A DNA stretch of 64,000 nucleotides from Flavobacteriaceae bacterium (GTDB lineage Bacteria > Bacteroidota > Bacteroidia > Flavobacteriales > Flavobacteriaceae). Positions within the stretch are counted from its first letter, which is position 1, and the number at the start of each line of letters is the position of its first letter. A program made the translations under genes and the position numbers. The notes beneath the pieces were generated by a model. That model was not told the DNA's origin and ran no database searches. It saw nothing but the letters and a program-made list of their open reading frames with translations. Below, in pieces: positions 37,739-47,062 of this stretch. The stretch covers positions 1-64,000 of the forward strand of contig JAQWGN010000011.1 in the NCBI GenBank assembly GCA_029238215.1, written 5' to 3'.

Positions 37739-37746
37739 TACTTTTG
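37739..37746 (+). promoter_or_regulatory. -7 box TACTTTTG of lpxK
   Basis: A perfect TAnnTTTG ending 5 nt before the lpxK ATG, so a leaderless or nearly leaderless mRNA is predicted. It is separated from the opposing NIF3 box by 7 nt. Confidence 0.6.
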
Positions 37747-37751
37747 TTTTT

Positions 37752-38756
37752 ATGGCAGTTTGGAGAAAAGCGTTGTTTCCCTTTCAAATATTATTCGCTA
37801 GCGCGGTTTCCTTTCGTAAATTTCTTTACAAAAAAGGTTTTTTCCCAACATATCAAGCCCCAATTCCTGTTGTAGTCGTCGGAAATATTTCTACTGGCGG
37901 AACTGGAAAAACTCCTATGGTAGACTATTTACTCGCACATTTTTCAAATAAATTACGTCTTGGTGTTTTGAGTCGTGGGTATGGAAGGAAAACAAAAGGG
38001 TATAAACACGTACTGACTACCTCAACTTCTTCTGAAGTAGGAGACGAGCCTTTAATGTTAGCACAAAAGCATCCTAATGTTGTAATTTCGGTTTGTGAAA
38101 ACCGCCCCATAGGTATTCAACACATGGTGCAAGAAACACCAGAACTAGAAGCCTTTTTTTTAGACGATGCACTTCAACATTTTCGGTTAATTCCATCCTT
38201 TAAAATAGCGCTAACAACATTTGATAAGCCTTGGTTTTCTGACCGTTTATTGCCCGTTGGCAATCTTAGAGAACCAGCTACTGCAGCCAAAAAAGTTGAT
38301 GTGATTGTTGTTACAAAATGCCCAACAAACCTTGATGAAATAACCAAAAATGAATATAAATCTAAACTAGGGATCCTTCCTCACCAACAATTGTACTTTT
38401 CTACTTTAGTATATGATAATGTAGTAAATGGCCCTAAAAATATAATGTTAGATCAATTTCTTGAAACCCCATTTGTGTTGCTTACAGGAATTGCTGATCC
38501 ATCTTCAATGTTGCATTTTTTAAATAAAAAAGGAGCGCGGTTTTTTCATAAAAAGTTTGCAGATCATCACAATTTTACAAAAGGCGAAATAGAAAAAATA
38601 CGCAAGTTAAAACGACCAATACTAACAACAGAAAAAGATGCTGTACGCTTAAAGCCTTATAACCTAGATCAATTGTATACCTTGGGAATTAAGGTTGAAT
38701 TTCTAGATGGCGAAACAGAATTTATAGCTGCTGTATCTAACGCGATTACTGCCTAA
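37752..38756 (+). CDS. lpxK: Tetraacyldisaccharide 4'-kinase
   Basis: Phosphorylates the lipid A disaccharide precursor at 4' on the inner face of the inner membrane. The 334 residues have a membrane-associated N-terminus, the P-loop VVVGNISTGGTGKTPMV (about 39-55), the GVLSRGYGRKTKGY motif and the LDDALQHFRL metal-binding motif. Length is typical of Bacteroidota LpxK. The stop overlaps lipA's stop in CTAA. Confidence 0.95.
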   Translation: MAVWRKALFPFQILFASAVSFRKFLYKKGFFPTYQAPIPVVVVGNISTGGTGKTPMVDYLLAHFSNKLRLGVLSRGYGRKTKGYKHVLTTSTSSEVGDEPLMLAQKHPNVVISVCENRPIGIQHMVQETPELEAFFLDDALQHFRLIPSFKIALTTFDKPWFSDRLLPVGNLREPATAAKKVDVIVVTKCPTNLDEITKNEYKSKLGILPHQQLYFSTLVYDNVVNGPKNIMLDQFLETPFVLLTGIADPSSMLHFLNKKGARFFHKKFADHHNFTKGEIEKIRKLKRPILTTEKDAVRLKPYNLDQLYTLGIKVEFLDGETEFIAAVSNAITA

Positions 38757-39622
38757 GCAATATGTTTGTGCGCTTTATATGAAGAGCGTACAAGTGCGCC
38801 ACTTTCCACATGACGAAAACCCATTTCCTTGCCTAAGGTTTCGTATTTTTTAAATTGTTCAGGAGTAATAAAATCGGCGACAGGTAAGTGTTTTTTTGAA
38901 GGCTGTAAATACTGCCCCAGTGTAATGATATCCACATTGGCATTTCGTAAATCCTCCATAGATGCAATTACTTCTTCTTCACTTTCCCCAAGCCCCAGCA
39001 TTAAGCCTGATTTGGTGCGATGCACCCCTTGGTCTTTCAGGTAGCGCAACACTTCCAAACTGCGGTCGTATTTGGCTTGAATACGCACTTCACGCGTAAG
39101 CCTGCGTACAGTTTCCATGTTATGCGAAACAACTTCTGGCGCAACTTCAACAATCCGATCTAGTAAATGTTCTTGACCCTGAAAATCAGGAATTAATGTT
39201 TCTAAGGTTGTATTTGGATTCATACGTCTAATGGCCTGTACTGTTTCTGTCCAAATAATGGTTCCTTGGTCGGGTAAATCATCTCGATCTACAGATGTAA
39301 TTACCGCATGTTTAATACCCATAATTTTAATGGAGCGTGCTACTTTTTCAGGTTCTGCCCAGTCTACGGTATCTGGTCTTCCAGTTTGAACACCACAAAA
39401 ACCACATGAGCGGGTACAGATATTTCCCAAGATCATAAATGTAGCAGTTCCTTCACCCCAACATTCTCCCATATTCGGACAACTTCCAGAAGTACATATG
39501 GTGTGTAAGTCGTACTTATCTACTAACCCACGTAACTCCGTATATTTTTTACCCGTTGGTAATTTTACCCGTAGCCATTTAGGCTTTGGTGTCCGGATTG
39601 GAGCAGTAGTAGTTTCTGACAT
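38753..39622 (-). CDS. lipA: Lipoyl synthase
   Basis: A radical-SAM enzyme inserting two sulphurs into octanoyl-lipoyl domains, downstream of LipB. The 289 residues have the auxiliary-cluster motif CTSGSCPNMGEC (Cys-x4-Cys-x5-Cys), the radical-SAM motif CTRSCGFC and the C-terminal RSSY serine ligand. A TAAATTTG box stands 16 nt before the start, so it is likely transcribed on its own although the Nramp gene is 40 nt upstream. Confidence 0.97.
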   Translation of the reverse strand: MSETTTAPIRTPKPKWLRVKLPTGKKYTELRGLVDKYDLHTICTSGSCPNMGECWGEGTATFMILGNICTRSCGFCGVQTGRPDTVDWAEPEKVARSIKIMGIKHAVITSVDRDDLPDQGTIIWTETVQAIRRMNPNTTLETLIPDFQGQEHLLDRIVEVAPEVVSHNMETVRRLTREVRIQAKYDRSLEVLRYLKDQGVHRTKSGLMLGLGESEEEVIASMEDLRNANVDIITLGQYLQPSKKHLPVADFITPEQFKKYETLGKEMGFRHVESGALVRSSYKAHKHIA

Positions 39623-39638
39623 ATAGCAATTTTAGATG

Positions 39639-39646
39639 CAAATTTA
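39639..39646 (-). promoter_or_regulatory. -7 box TAAATTTG of lipA
   Basis: A TAnnTTTG match on the minus strand, in the 40-nt gap between the Nramp-type gene and lipA. Confidence 0.5.
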
Positions 39647-39662
39647 CAAAACAAAATTCGCA

Positions 39663-40871
39663 TCATAAAAGTATATAAAGGTAAGTAATGCCAAATCCAA
39701 CTAAAAATAAAATCCCTAGTACGCTAGCAATACACATTAGTTTACTTGGGCGGTATCGAGCGGGCATATATTTACCAGTAACTAATTTTAAATTAGCCGC
39801 TGCATAAAGTGGTGCTGTAAGAAAAGATAAAATGGTTGCAATTTTCACAAGTAGTCCCATTTCTGAAGCAAAGAATATAAAAATAACGCAAGTTCCTGCG
39901 GTTAATATTAACAACCAACTTTTCTGTTTGTTGGCATACTTACCTTTAAGTAAATCGGTTGTATGAGCCATTACTCTAGGAGAAGCATCGAGAGTTGTTA
40001 GCGTAGTGCTAAACATGGTTGCAAGAGCAGCTACTGCAATAACAAAAAACCATTTACTACCCATTAGTGAGGTGTATAAGCCAATAAGTTGACCAGCAAA
40101 AGTCGCTCCATTTGATGAAAATGAAATCCCAGAGTCATGCATTACAATAGTGCCTAAAACAACAAAGCAAACCCCCAGAATAAGTGTGACTAAATAACCA
40201 ATGTTAAAGTCAAATAATGAAGATTTAATGGATGTACTTGGAGTTATTTTTTTCTTTTCTAATGCCCATAGTGAATGCCAGACAGATATGTCCATAGGCC
40301 CGGGCATCCATCCCATAAATGCAATAAGAAATGCCCATTCAACAGTTGTGACTGGGAATACCTGTAAAAGACTAATCGTAGGCTTTTGACCAAAGGCAAA
40401 TCCAACTGCAAGTAGTGTGCTGATGCTTAACAGTATAACAATAATCTTCATGCTTTTGTCAAGCCATCTGTATGTGCCACGCAACAATACTAAAAAACAC
40501 ACAATGGCAACAGTGACAGATACCCATGCACTGGAATCTATTCCCAAGAGTTGGGCTGCGATTCCCGCAGTAACAGCTGTAACGGCTGCTTGTATGGTAA
40601 ACATGGTTCCCAAATTCAAGACGTAATATGTAATAAGAACTCCACGCCCCATTCTTTTATACCCCTCTAAAAGACTTTCCCCTGTAGCTAATGCATAGCG
40701 AGGGCCAAACTGAAAAAACGGATATTTAACAAGGTTTATAAGAATCAATGCCCATATAAGTCCAAAACCAAAATCAGCGCCAGCTCGAGTCGACTGAACC
40801 AAGTGTGAAACTCCTATTGCAGCTCCAGCGAATAGTAACCCAGGACCTAATTTTCTAAAAATATTAATCAA
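39663..40871 (-). CDS. Nramp-like transporter with non-canonical metal site
   Basis: A 402-residue inner-membrane protein with about 11 helices and the Nramp fold: it starts with the helix-1 GPG (residues 9-11) and has the family helix order. The metal-coordinating motif of helix 1, normally DPGN, reads G20-V-S-H23 here, and the helix-6 MPH motif reads MPGPMD (in FMGWMPGPMDIS). Mn2+/Fe2+ transport as in MntH is therefore doubtful; another cation or substrate is possible. It directly follows the sigma-factor gene by 1 nt and belongs to the same leftward operon. Confidence 0.8.
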   Translation of the reverse strand: MINIFRKLGPGLLFAGAAIGVSHLVQSTRAGADFGFGLIWALILINLVKYPFFQFGPRYALATGESLLEGYKRMGRGVLITYYVLNLGTMFTIQAAVTAVTAGIAAQLLGIDSSAWVSVTVAIVCFLVLLRGTYRWLDKSMKIIVILLSISTLLAVGFAFGQKPTISLLQVFPVTTVEWAFLIAFMGWMPGPMDISVWHSLWALEKKKITPSTSIKSSLFDFNIGYLVTLILGVCFVVLGTIVMHDSGISFSSNGATFAGQLIGLYTSLMGSKWFFVIAVAALATMFSTTLTTLDASPRVMAHTTDLLKGKYANKQKSWLLILTAGTCVIFIFFASEMGLLVKIATILSFLTAPLYAAANLKLVTGKYMPARYRPSKLMCIASVLGILFLVGFGITYLYILL

Positions 40872-40872
40872 A

Positions 40873-41433
40873 TTATTCTGGCTTTTGTGCTAATACTTCC
40901 TCCAATAATTTTCGTGCTCGCATCAATTTAACCTTTACAGTGCTTTCGCTGCTATTTAACACGTCACTCATTTGCTTTATGCTAAGTTCATGTAAATAGC
41001 GAAGTTGAATGACTTCTCTATAGTGTGGTTTTAAGGTTTTAATATTATTGAGAAGAGTTTCTAAGCGTTGCTTTCGAATAAGATCGTCTTCTGGGTCAGG
41101 AGCATCATCTGCTATATTTTGAGCTTCTTCTTGACTGTTTTCAGTTGCTACAGTAGTAATAGCTTTTTTTCGTATTAAATCAATGTGTAAGTTTTTGGCA
41201 ATAGTAGTTAACCAAGTTTTAAAGGAGTATGCATTGTTATAGGTCACAATTTTTTCAAAAGCTTTTCCAAAACAGTGTATTGTTAAATCTTCGGCTTCAT
41301 TGTCGTTTTGAGTGCGTTGCAACATAAAACGATAGACATCATTCCAATGTAACTCCAGCAAAAAGCGGAAAGCATGTTGATCTCCATTTTGAGCCAATTT
41401 AATTTTTACAATAAGATTAGATTCTTTAGCCAA
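40873..41433 (-). CDS. RNA polymerase sigma factor, ECF type
   Basis: A 186-residue sigma-70-like protein with region 2 (about 20-90, with the RNDNEAEDLTIHCFGKAFEKI helix) and region 4 (about 125-180, IQLRYLHELSIKQMSDVLNSSESTVKVKLMRARK). There is no region 1 or 3, as in ECF factors. No classical anti-sigma gene follows; instead the neighbours are a small four-Cys membrane protein (5 nt upstream) and the Nramp-like gene (1 nt downstream). It probably directs part of an envelope or metal response, but this is inference. Confidence 0.9.
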   Translation of the reverse strand: MAKESNLIVKIKLAQNGDQHAFRFLLELHWNDVYRFMLQRTQNDNEAEDLTIHCFGKAFEKIVTYNNAYSFKTWLTTIAKNLHIDLIRKKAITTVATENSQEEAQNIADDAPDPEDDLIRKQRLETLLNNIKTLKPHYREVIQLRYLHELSIKQMSDVLNSSESTVKVKLMRARKLLEEVLAQKPE

Positions 41434-41438
41434 AAGAA

Positions 41439-41648
41439 TTAATTGTGATCTGGTTTAGGTAGGTCGCAATCGGTTTGTTGATTTGGTAATTTTCCACACA
41501 AGCTACAGGCTTCGCCTTCCTTGTTTAAAAACGGACTTTGACTTGCACATGTGCCTGCAAATTCACCACCCTTTTTAGCCCATATTTTAATTGCAATCCC
41601 TGCAAAAGCTAAGGCTATCAGTACTAAAGTTACAAAAAAGAGTTCCAT
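41439..41648 (-). CDS. Small membrane protein with four cysteines
   Basis: A 69-residue protein: one N-terminal membrane helix (about 3-22), a basic turn (KIWAKKGGEF), then a soluble tail with Cys at 34, 48, 51 and 61 (C-x13-C-x2-C-x9-C) and an acidic/His end (PKPDHN). The cysteine spacing could bind zinc, iron or a cluster, or form disulphides. It resembles conserved short membrane proteins of Flavobacteriaceae of unknown function. Five nt separate it from the sigma-factor gene, so it is a candidate sensor or regulator of that factor. Confidence 0.75.
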   Translation of the reverse strand: MELFFVTLVLIALAFAGIAIKIWAKKGGEFAGTCASQSPFLNKEGEACSLCGKLPNQQTDCDLPKPDHN

Positions 41649-41668
41649 GGGTTAAAAATAGCTAAAAA

Positions 41669-42685
41669 TTAATGGATAAGATTAACTTCTGGTTCCAACT
41701 CAATTCCAAATTTAGAATGTACATCTTTCATTATATGTTGTGCGTGTTCCCAAAGTTCTAAGCCAGTTGCTCCACCATAATTCACCAGTACCAAAGCTTG
41801 TTTTTCATGCATACCGACTAAGCCGTTTCTTTTTCCTTTGAATCCGGCTTGTTCAATTAGCCAACCGGCAGGTACTTTAGAAAAGTTTGAATCTAGTTCG
41901 TAAGTTGGCATGGATGGGTATACATCCTGAAGTTTTTTAATTGTTGAACTAGGTAGGATTGGATTTTTAAAAAAACTACCAGCATTTCCTATTTTTTCTG
42001 GATCAGGAAGTTTGCTCCTTCTAATTCGAATGACGGCACGTGCAACATCATCAATCTTAGGAGTGCTGATTTGCATTTCATCTAAAATTTCTTGCATGGC
42101 GCCGTATTCTAGTTTTAATTGATGATTTTTTTTTGTTAGTGATAAACGAACCGTTGTAATGACATAATCATCTTTGAGCTCATTTTTAAAAACTGAGTTT
42201 CTGTATTCAAAGGCACAATCATCGATATCAAAAATTCTTGAATCCCCTTTCTTTTTACCAATTGCAATGGCATTATGAAATACATCTTTAAGTTCAACAC
42301 CATACGCCCCAATATTTTGAATAGGTGCAGCTCCAACCAATCCAGGTATTAAACTCAAATTTTCAATGCCTCCCAAATTGTTTGCTACACACCACATAAC
42401 CAAGTCATGCCATATTACACCTGCGCCCACAGAAACTATTGCAGTACTTTCATTTTCTTGGATGACTCGAACACCAGGGATAGATACTTTGATGACAGGT
42501 CTAGAAAAATCATCCAAAAATAACATGTTGCTTCCACCTCCTAAGATAAGTGCGTTTTCAAATAAGGGAGATTTAAGTGTTTCTTGGAGTATAATACTTG
42601 ATTTTGCTTCAGTAAATAATGGAGTGGTTGCCGCCACACCAAAAGTATTGTAGTTTTTAAGAGAGGTCTTTTTTTGGATCTCCAT
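41669..42685 (-). CDS. murB: UDP-N-acetylenolpyruvoylglucosamine reductase
   Basis: An FAD enzyme that reduces UDP-GlcNAc-enolpyruvate to UDP-MurNAc with NADPH. The 338 residues show NTFGVAA near the N-terminus, LGGGSNML, the NIGAYGVELKDV FAD motif, NAGSFFKNP with the catalytic serine and the final glutamate in LEPEVNLI. This is the longer type I form. It is 1 nt behind the aminotransferase gene in the operon. Confidence 0.96.
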   Translation of the reverse strand: MEIQKKTSLKNYNTFGVAATTPLFTEAKSSIILQETLKSPLFENALILGGGSNMLFLDDFSRPVIKVSIPGVRVIQENESTAIVSVGAGVIWHDLVMWCVANNLGGIENLSLIPGLVGAAPIQNIGAYGVELKDVFHNAIAIGKKKGDSRIFDIDDCAFEYRNSVFKNELKDDYVITTVRLSLTKKNHQLKLEYGAMQEILDEMQISTPKIDDVARAVIRIRRSKLPDPEKIGNAGSFFKNPILPSSTIKKLQDVYPSMPTYELDSNFSKVPAGWLIEQAGFKGKRNGLVGMHEKQALVLVNYGGATGLELWEHAQHIMKDVHSKFGIELEPEVNLIH

Positions 42686-42686
42686 G

Positions 42687-43880
42687 TTATTTTTTTACAT
42701 ACTCCGCTAATCCAAGGCCAAGTAATTCAATGGCTCGTTCGAGCTTTTTTGAATTCAACACAAAAGCAATACGAATCATATCTTTCCCAGTTGTGTTATC
42801 TGAGAAAAAACCATTTGCTGGCGCTATCATTACTGTTTCTCCGTGATGCTCAAAAGACTCTAACATCCATTTAGCAAAATCATCTGTATCATTAACGGGA
42901 AGTCGTGCCAAGCAATAAAAAGCCCCTTTAGGTTCTGCAACTTCTACACCATGGATATTGCGAAGGCATGTTATAGTTGTTTCCCTGCGAACTTCATATT
43001 CTGCTAGTGCATCGATAAGATATTGTTCGGGTTCATCCAGAGCTGCTTCGCATGCATGCATTGCTATTGTTGGAGGGCACAAACGCGATTGTGCAAACTT
43101 TAGAGCCGCTTGAATAACTTCTTGGTTTTTTGAAATCAAGAATCCAATTCTAGCACCACACATACTGTAACGTTTCGACATGGAATCAATAAGTATGGCA
43201 TGGTCTTCAATTCCATCAAGATTCATAACCGAATCATGGGTGTTTCCATCGTATACAAACTCTCTATAAACTTCATCTACGATAAAGAATATATCGTATT
43301 TGATCGCAAGTTTAGCTAGGGCTTTTAATTCAAACTTACTGTATACATACCCAGACGGATTGTTGGGGTTGCAAACAAACAATGCACGTGTTCTTTTTGT
43401 TATGGCTGCTTCAATTTTCTCAACAGGGGGTAATGAAAATTGTGTTTCAAAGGCAGAGGGTATTCCTACAACAGTTACGCCACAAGCTGCGGCAAAGGTT
43501 CCATAATTAGCATAAAAAGGTTCGGGTATAATAAGTTCGTCCCCTTCATTTGTAATGCAGTCTAGCGCCATAATTATAGCTTCACTAGCACCAGTAGTAA
43601 CCAAAATATCATCAGCACTAATATCGATGCTGTGCTGCCTATAGTATTGAGTTAACTTTTCACGAAATGACTGAGAACCTTCTGAGGGACCATATTCAAT
43701 AACGTCATTATCAAAGTCTTGAATGGCTTTTAATGCACGCTTAGGACTTGGATAATCAGGCTGACCAATATTGAGGTAATATATTTGAGTTCCGCGTGCT
43801 TCAGCTTGAGAAGCTTGATGTGCTAACTTCCGAATTGGTGATGAAGGTAGATTGGCTCCTTTTCGCGAAATTTTAGGCAT
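42687..43880 (-). CDS. PLP-dependent aminotransferase, aspartate type
   Basis: A 397-residue fold-type I class I aminotransferase. Motifs: TGASEAIIMAL, CNPNNPSGYVY, FIVDEVYREFVYDG, the PLP lysine in DSMSKRYSMCGARIG, and the C-terminal arginine in KDMIRIAFV. The order and spacing fit aspartate or broad-specificity aminotransferases. It heads the leftward cluster through murB, the Cys-rich peptide, sigma factor and Nramp-like gene. A variant -7 box CATCTTTG lies 16 nt before the start. Confidence 0.88.
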   Translation of the reverse strand: MPKISRKGANLPSSPIRKLAHQASQAEARGTQIYYLNIGQPDYPSPKRALKAIQDFDNDVIEYGPSEGSQSFREKLTQYYRQHSIDISADDILVTTGASEAIIMALDCITNEGDELIIPEPFYANYGTFAAACGVTVVGIPSAFETQFSLPPVEKIEAAITKRTRALFVCNPNNPSGYVYSKFELKALAKLAIKYDIFFIVDEVYREFVYDGNTHDSVMNLDGIEDHAILIDSMSKRYSMCGARIGFLISKNQEVIQAALKFAQSRLCPPTIAMHACEAALDEPEQYLIDALAEYEVRRETTITCLRNIHGVEVAEPKGAFYCLARLPVNDTDDFAKWMLESFEHHGETVMIAPANGFFSDNTTGKDMIRIAFVLNSKKLERAIELLGLGLAEYVKK

Positions 43881-43942
43881 GCGATTGTTTTAACTACAAA
43901 GATGCGAAAAATCAATGTGAACACTACAATGCATTCTTATAA

Positions 43943-44329
43943 CTATTCGCTAGGCTTTTCAGGATCTATTACTTCTCCTTTAATTTTTAGTGCTACCATT
44001 TCGTTTGAAGCATTCGATGTAACAGTGATGGTTTTACGAATCGGTCCAACCCGATTTGTATCATATTTTACCTCGATAATATCAGAAGCGCCAGGAGCAA
44101 TAGTTCCCTCTGGTTTTTTTGGGATGGTACACCCACATGATGAACGGACCTGTTTAATCGTTAAATCCGAGGTGCCCGTATTTGTAAATTTAAATTGGCG
44201 TACACCATCTGCACCTTTATTGATGGTACCATAATCAATAGAAAGTGAGTCAAAGGTGATTGTAGCTTCTTGTGCATACACACCAAAACCCATACTGGCA
44301 AGGAAGGCAATTAAAATTAATTTATTCAT
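43943..44329 (-). CDS. DUF1573 exported protein
   Basis: A 128-residue protein with a signal peptide (MNKLILIAFLASMGFGVYA) and one immunoglobulin-like DUF1573 domain with the family hallmark KQVRSSCGCTIPKKPEGTIAPG. Function is unknown; the domain is very common in Bacteroidota and probably sits in the periplasm. It lies 62 nt upstream of the aminotransferase cluster on the same strand. Confidence 0.9.
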   Translation of the reverse strand: MNKLILIAFLASMGFGVYAQEATITFDSLSIDYGTINKGADGVRQFKFTNTGTSDLTIKQVRSSCGCTIPKKPEGTIAPGASDIIEVKYDTNRVGPIRKTITVTSNASNEMVALKIKGEVIDPEKPSE

Positions 44330-44410
44330 GACGTTGTATTTGGAACAACTAATTTACATATTCTTTATTAGTAGGCAAAATTACTGCTTTCAATTTATGC
44401 TGTTGATGCC

Positions 44411-44418
44411 TACATTTG
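44411..44418 (+). promoter_or_regulatory. -7 box TACATTTG of valS
   Basis: A perfect TAnnTTTG ending 19 nt before the valS ATG. Confidence 0.5.
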
Positions 44419-44437
44419 CCTACTTAAAGTACATCTT

Positions 44438-47062
44438 ATGTCCATTCCTGCGAAGTTTACTCCTGCATCCATTGAAAAAAAATGGTATGACTACTGGATT
44501 GAACATAATTATTTCCATTCTACTCCCGATTCTCGTACTCCCTATACCATTGTTATTCCACCGCCTAATGTAACTGGAGTTCTTCATATGGGGCATCTAA
44601 TGAACAATACGCTTCAAGATGTTCTAGTTCGTAGAGCAAGAATGCGCGGTTTCAATGCGTGTTGGGTGCCTGGTACCGACCATGCTTCTATTGCAACAGA
44701 GGCAAAAGTGGTTAATAAGTTAAAAGATAAGGGTATCAATAAATTAGATATCGGCCGTGAATCCTTTTTGGAACACGCTTGGGAATGGACACATGAACAT
44801 GGCGGAATAATTTTAGAACAACTTAAGAAGCTAGGTTGCTCATGCGATTGGGAGCGCACCAAGTTTACATTAGACGATGACATGTCAGCGTCTGTTATAA
44901 AAGTTTTTATTGATCTTTTTGAAAAAGGATTAATTTACCGCGGATTCCGAATGGTACACTGGGATCCAGAGGCCTTAACGACCCTTTCTGACGAAGAGGT
45001 TCTTTATGAAGAACGACAAGGTAATTTGTACCACATAGCTTATGCTATTGAAGGAAGTGACGAGAAAGTTGTGGTAGCAACGACTCGCCCAGAAACACTT
45101 TTCGGGGATACAGCAGTAGCCATACACCCCGAAGACGAACGCTATTTGGCATTCCATGGGAAAAAGGCCATAGTTCCTATTGTAAACAGGGTAGTACCCA
45201 TAATAAACGATGATTATGTAAGTCTTGAAATGGGTACAGGGTGTTTAAAGGTAACTCCAGCCCATGATGAAAATGACAAGGTTTTGGGTGATAAACACAA
45301 ACTTGCGTTTATTGATATTTTCAACCCTAACGCTACCTTGAACCATCAAGGGTTACACTATGAAGGGCAGGATCGATTTAAAGTGCGTAAGGCAGTTGTC
45401 GAAGAGCTTAAAGCAGCAGGGTGCTTGATTAAGGTTACGCCCCATACGCATAATGTGGGTACCTCAGAGCGCACTAAGGCTGTGATTGAACCGCGTCTTT
45501 CAGACCAATGGTTTTTAAAAATGGAAGATTTAGCAAAGCCTGCCATTGATGCCGTAGAAAATGGGGATGTACAATTGGTCCCAAAGAAATTTTTAAACAC
45601 CTACAGACACTGGATGAACAATATCCGTGATTGGAATATTTCCAGACAGCTGTGGTGGGGACACCAGATACCAGCGTATTATTTTGGTGCAAATAACGAA
45701 AATGTAGTTGTTGCTGAAAGCAAGGAAGAAGCACTTTTAAAGGCTATAAAAATCACTAAGAATCCTTCAATGACAGTTGGTGACCTAAAACAAGATGAAG
45801 ATGTTTTGGATACGTGGTTTTCATCGTGGTTATGGCCAATTTCTGTTTTTAATGGTGTAACCCAGCCCGATAATGAAGAAATAAACTACTATTACCCAAC
45901 ACAAGATTTGGTTACTGGCCCTGATATTTTATTTTTTTGGGTAGCACGGATGATAATGTCGGGTTATGCCCTAAGAGATGAAAAGCCTTTTTCACATGTT
46001 TATCTTACAGGCTTAGTTCGTGATGGACAAGGGCGTAAAATGTCAAAACAACTTGGGAATTCTCCAGATGCGATTAAGTTGATGGATACTTATGGGGCAG
46101 ACGGAGTTCGAGTAGGATTGCTTTTAAGTGCAGCTGCTGGTAACGATTTATTGTTTGATGAAAATTTGTGTCAACAAGGAAAAAACTTTGCCAACAAAAT
46201 TTGGAATGCTTTTCGATTAATTCAAAGCTGGGAGGTAGACAATTCCCTTGATTCTTGTGAAACTGCTGCGTTAGGAATTTCATGGTATACGGCAAAGTTC
46301 CAGCAAACACTGGCGACTCTTGATGACCATTTTGACAAGTATCGTATTTCAGACGCTTTGATGACAACATACAAGCTTATCTGGGATGATTTTTGTTCAT
46401 GGTTATTAGAAATTGTAAAACCAGCTTATAAAGCAGGTATCGATAAGACTACATACGAAAAAGTGAAAGTATTGTTTGAAAATAACCTTAGGCTTTTGCA
46501 CCCTTTTATGCCCTTTTTGTCAGAGGAATTATGGCATGCTCTTAATACACGTTCGAAAGAGGAAGCTTTAATTGTTTCTTCATGGCCAACTCAAAGCAGT
46601 ATTGATGAAAATATTTTGTCCAACTTTGACCATACCGCCGAACTTATCGCACAACTTAGAACAATTCGAAAAACTCAGAACATCTCATTTAAAGAACCAA
46701 TTTCATTACATCAGACAACTAATGATGTGATTTCGTTAAAGCTATTGGTTGTTAAATTAGTTAATGTTTCTTCTTGGGAACAAGTGGATAAAGCCCCTGA
46801 ACAAGCCTTGTCATTTCGGGTAAATACCCAGGAGTATTTTGTGCCAGTTGCTGCATCTAATATTGATGAGGAACTTTTAAAAATGGAAGAAGAGCTAGCG
46901 TATCAAACAGGTTTTTTAAAATCTGTAGAAAAAAAGCTATCAAACGAACGTTTTGTGTCTAATGCACCTGATCAAGTAGTAGCTGTTGAGCGTAAAAAGG
47001 CTGAAGATGCACGCATCAAAATGGCTGCGTTAAAGGAGCGGATAAATTCGATTAAGGGCTAG
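44438..47062 (+). CDS. valS: Valyl-tRNA synthetase
   Basis: Charges tRNA-Val and edits threonine. The 874 residues have the class I HIGH-like motif in PPPNVTGVLHMGH, the editing domain (TTRPETLFGDTAVAIHPED), the KMSKQLGNSPDA motif and a C-terminal coiled coil (about 810-874) that contacts tRNA. Length is normal. Single gene; its stop overlaps the opposing psd gene by 11 nt. Confidence 0.97.
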   Translation: MSIPAKFTPASIEKKWYDYWIEHNYFHSTPDSRTPYTIVIPPPNVTGVLHMGHLMNNTLQDVLVRRARMRGFNACWVPGTDHASIATEAKVVNKLKDKGINKLDIGRESFLEHAWEWTHEHGGIILEQLKKLGCSCDWERTKFTLDDDMSASVIKVFIDLFEKGLIYRGFRMVHWDPEALTTLSDEEVLYEERQGNLYHIAYAIEGSDEKVVVATTRPETLFGDTAVAIHPEDERYLAFHGKKAIVPIVNRVVPIINDDYVSLEMGTGCLKVTPAHDENDKVLGDKHKLAFIDIFNPNATLNHQGLHYEGQDRFKVRKAVVEELKAAGCLIKVTPHTHNVGTSERTKAVIEPRLSDQWFLKMEDLAKPAIDAVENGDVQLVPKKFLNTYRHWMNNIRDWNISRQLWWGHQIPAYYFGANNENVVVAESKEEALLKAIKITKNPSMTVGDLKQDEDVLDTWFSSWLWPISVFNGVTQPDNEEINYYYPTQDLVTGPDILFFWVARMIMSGYALRDEKPFSHVYLTGLVRDGQGRKMSKQLGNSPDAIKLMDTYGADGVRVGLLLSAAAGNDLLFDENLCQQGKNFANKIWNAFRLIQSWEVDNSLDSCETAALGISWYTAKFQQTLATLDDHFDKYRISDALMTTYKLIWDDFCSWLLEIVKPAYKAGIDKTTYEKVKVLFENNLRLLHPFMPFLSEELWHALNTRSKEEALIVSSWPTQSSIDENILSNFDHTAELIAQLRTIRKTQNISFKEPISLHQTTNDVISLKLLVVKLVNVSSWEQVDKAPEQALSFRVNTQEYFVPVAASNIDEELLKMEEELAYQTGFLKSVEKKLSNERFVSNAPDQVVAVERKKAEDARIKMAALKERINSIKG

